Assembly: GCA_024743215.1 (NCBI GenBank)
Contig: JANSWZ010000005.1
Coordinates: 1-64,000, forward strand
Source of the DNA: Alphaproteobacteria bacterium
GTDB taxonomy: Bacteria; Pseudomonadota; Alphaproteobacteria; Rhizobiales; GCA-2746425
DNA length: 64,000 nt
Direction of reading: 5' to 3'
In this document: positions 63,257 through 64,000 of the stretch, one piece after another
Numbering within the stretch: the first letter of the stretch is position 1
Layout of the letters: each line of letters starts with the position of its first letter
Position numbers and translations under genes: made by a program
The notes under the pieces: generated by a model
Told to the model about the DNA's origin: nothing
What the model saw: only the letters and a program-made list of their open reading frames with translations
Databases searched by the model: none

Positions 63257-64000
63257 TCAGAAATCCCAGGTGAGACCGCCGGTAACTGCATGGGTGTAGT
63301 AGGTATGCATCCCATGCTCATCGTCAGCGCCTGATTCCAGATGGCCGGTGGTCTGCGTATCAAAGACACCTTTGAAACGGTATCCAAGGTCAAGCGTCAA
63401 ATCTTCCTTGACGGCGTAGCGCAACCCGCCACCAACTTGCGCGGCCAATGCCACATCCGGATCAGCCCACTCATCGATATCTGGCAGGACAAGTGCCAGG
63501 CCGATGCCACCGCCAATGTAGGGTGAAATAACGCCTGTATCGAAGTCTTTCCAGACATTGGCAAGAAGATTGACTGATTGCTGTTTCCCGGCCCAGTCCG
63601 TATCGTCGCATTTGGTGGTGTCAGACTCATCGCGGGCGCCACAAACGTCAGCATATTGGTAGGATAATTCCAATTCTCCACGGACCGTGTCGGATATCTG
63701 GGTTCCAAGTGCTGCACCAATTGTAAACCCGGTGGCGTAGTTCATTTCATAGGTGGAATCATCATAGGCGAAGCCCGAACCCTCATGCAGCGCAACGCCG
63801 CCAAACAGGCTGACATAATGCCCCTGGGACAGTAATTCTTCCCTCTCGGGCATGTCAAACATGCCATCACCATAGGTAAAGCCCACCTGCAACATGTGAG
63901 ACAGGAAACTGCCTTTGGAATGATCATTGTCACCAACACCGTGAATTATGGCGCCATACACTCCCTTTGCCCGATAGCCGATATCGATTGCCCAGTCTTC
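63257..64000 (-). CDS. Outer-membrane beta-barrel protein, C-terminal part
   Basis: At least 248 codons; the frame runs off the right edge, so the N-terminus is missing. Alternating aromatic and Gly-rich strands (ISPYIGGGIGLALV, LTLDLGYRFKGVFD) and the final AVTGGLTWDF, with aromatic C-terminal residue, fit an OmpA-like or porin-type barrel. The internal GTG at 63961 is not its true start. It precedes the TPR-sulfotransferase gene by about 110 bases. Confidence 0.75.
   Translation of the reverse strand, partial: EDWAIDIGYRAKGVYGAIIHGVGDNDHSKGSFLSHMLQVGFTYGDGMFDMPEREELLSQGHYVSLFGGVALHEGSGFAYDDSTYEMNYATGFTIGAALGTQISDTVRGELELSYQYADVCGARDESDTTKCDDTDWAGKQQSVNLLANVWKDFDTGVISPYIGGGIGLALVLPDIDEWADPDVALAAQVGGGLRYAVKEDLTLDLGYRFKGVFDTQTTGHLESGADDEHGMHTYYTHAVTGGLTWDF

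Noticed and set aside
1-64000. CRISPR array
   Set aside because: No regularly spaced identical repeats with unique spacers were found anywhere; the only tandem array is the hexanucleotide repeat in the esterase.

Overview
The window looks like chromosomal DNA of an alphaproteobacterium, most likely order Hyphomicrobiales (Rhizobiales), possibly marine. This rests on gene content and order: tsaD/gpsA divergent from hemC-hemD-mitofilin-HemY, htpX-rsmB, DUF1674 facing acs, heparinase-purH, uppP facing an NDUFA9-like gene, plus DUF930, DUF1203 and MYG1 families. No database search was possible, so the taxon is an inference.

Layout. 1-59: N-terminus of an IS1182-type transposase running off the left edge. 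0.2-5.6 kb: DMT exporter, PPOX flavoprotein, MYG1 nuclease, and a divergent pair made of a photolyase-like protein with swapped domain order and a renalase-like FAD oxidoreductase. 5.6-9.2 kb: an AT-richer accessory stretch with a HEPN-like gene and a three-gene operon (2-TM coiled-coil protein, ImmA/IrrE metallopeptidase, T4-beta-like protein). The promoter of that operon carries a perfect alphaproteobacterial LexA box exactly between -35 and -10; this is the best candidate for an undescribed, SOS-induced (perhaps anti-phage) system. 9.4-13.8 kb: a DUF2182 membrane protein behind a perfect FNR/FixK box, DUF1203, a uridine-kinase-like protein, and a LysR/PRISE-type SDR divergent pair. 13.8-33 kb: mostly conserved housekeeping genes (purH, heparinase II/III, rsmB, htpX, sdhAF4, acs, EVE, YciI, gpsA, tsaD, hemC, hemD, mitofilin, hemY), then a YiiX-like hydrolase and an orphan TRAP binding protein. 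33.5-33.7 kb: a REP/BIME-like palindrome cluster.

33.7-43.7 kb: small enzymes (DHFR-like, SDR, GNAT, Asp/Glu racemase, aldo/keto reductase, alpha/beta hydrolase, queG, GST), uppP, NDUFA9-like, and tRNA-Leu(CAG) with its promoter. A possible sRNA lies at 37.45-37.57 kb. 43.8-48.8 kb: a tctCBA tripartite tricarboxylate transporter operon with an MBL hydrolase and a divergent LysR.

48.8-50.25 kb: an esterase with a hexanucleotide repeat and a decay scar (fragments of a DUF1801 gene and of a glycosyltransferase). 50.3-60.9 kb: a tightly coupled ten-gene minus-strand operon with a divergent LysR. It encodes an isochorismatase-like amidase, two NMT1-like binding proteins, an ABC permease and ATPase, an SDR, a dihydroorotase/allantoinase-like enzyme, a chlorohydrolase/8-oxoguanine-deaminase-like enzyme, a barbiturase/cyanuric acid hydrolase and DUF3830. 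It reads as an uptake and ring-opening pathway for an N-heterocycle, with unknown substrate. The window ends with a DUF1801 gene, a TPR-sulfotransferase and a truncated outer-membrane beta-barrel gene.
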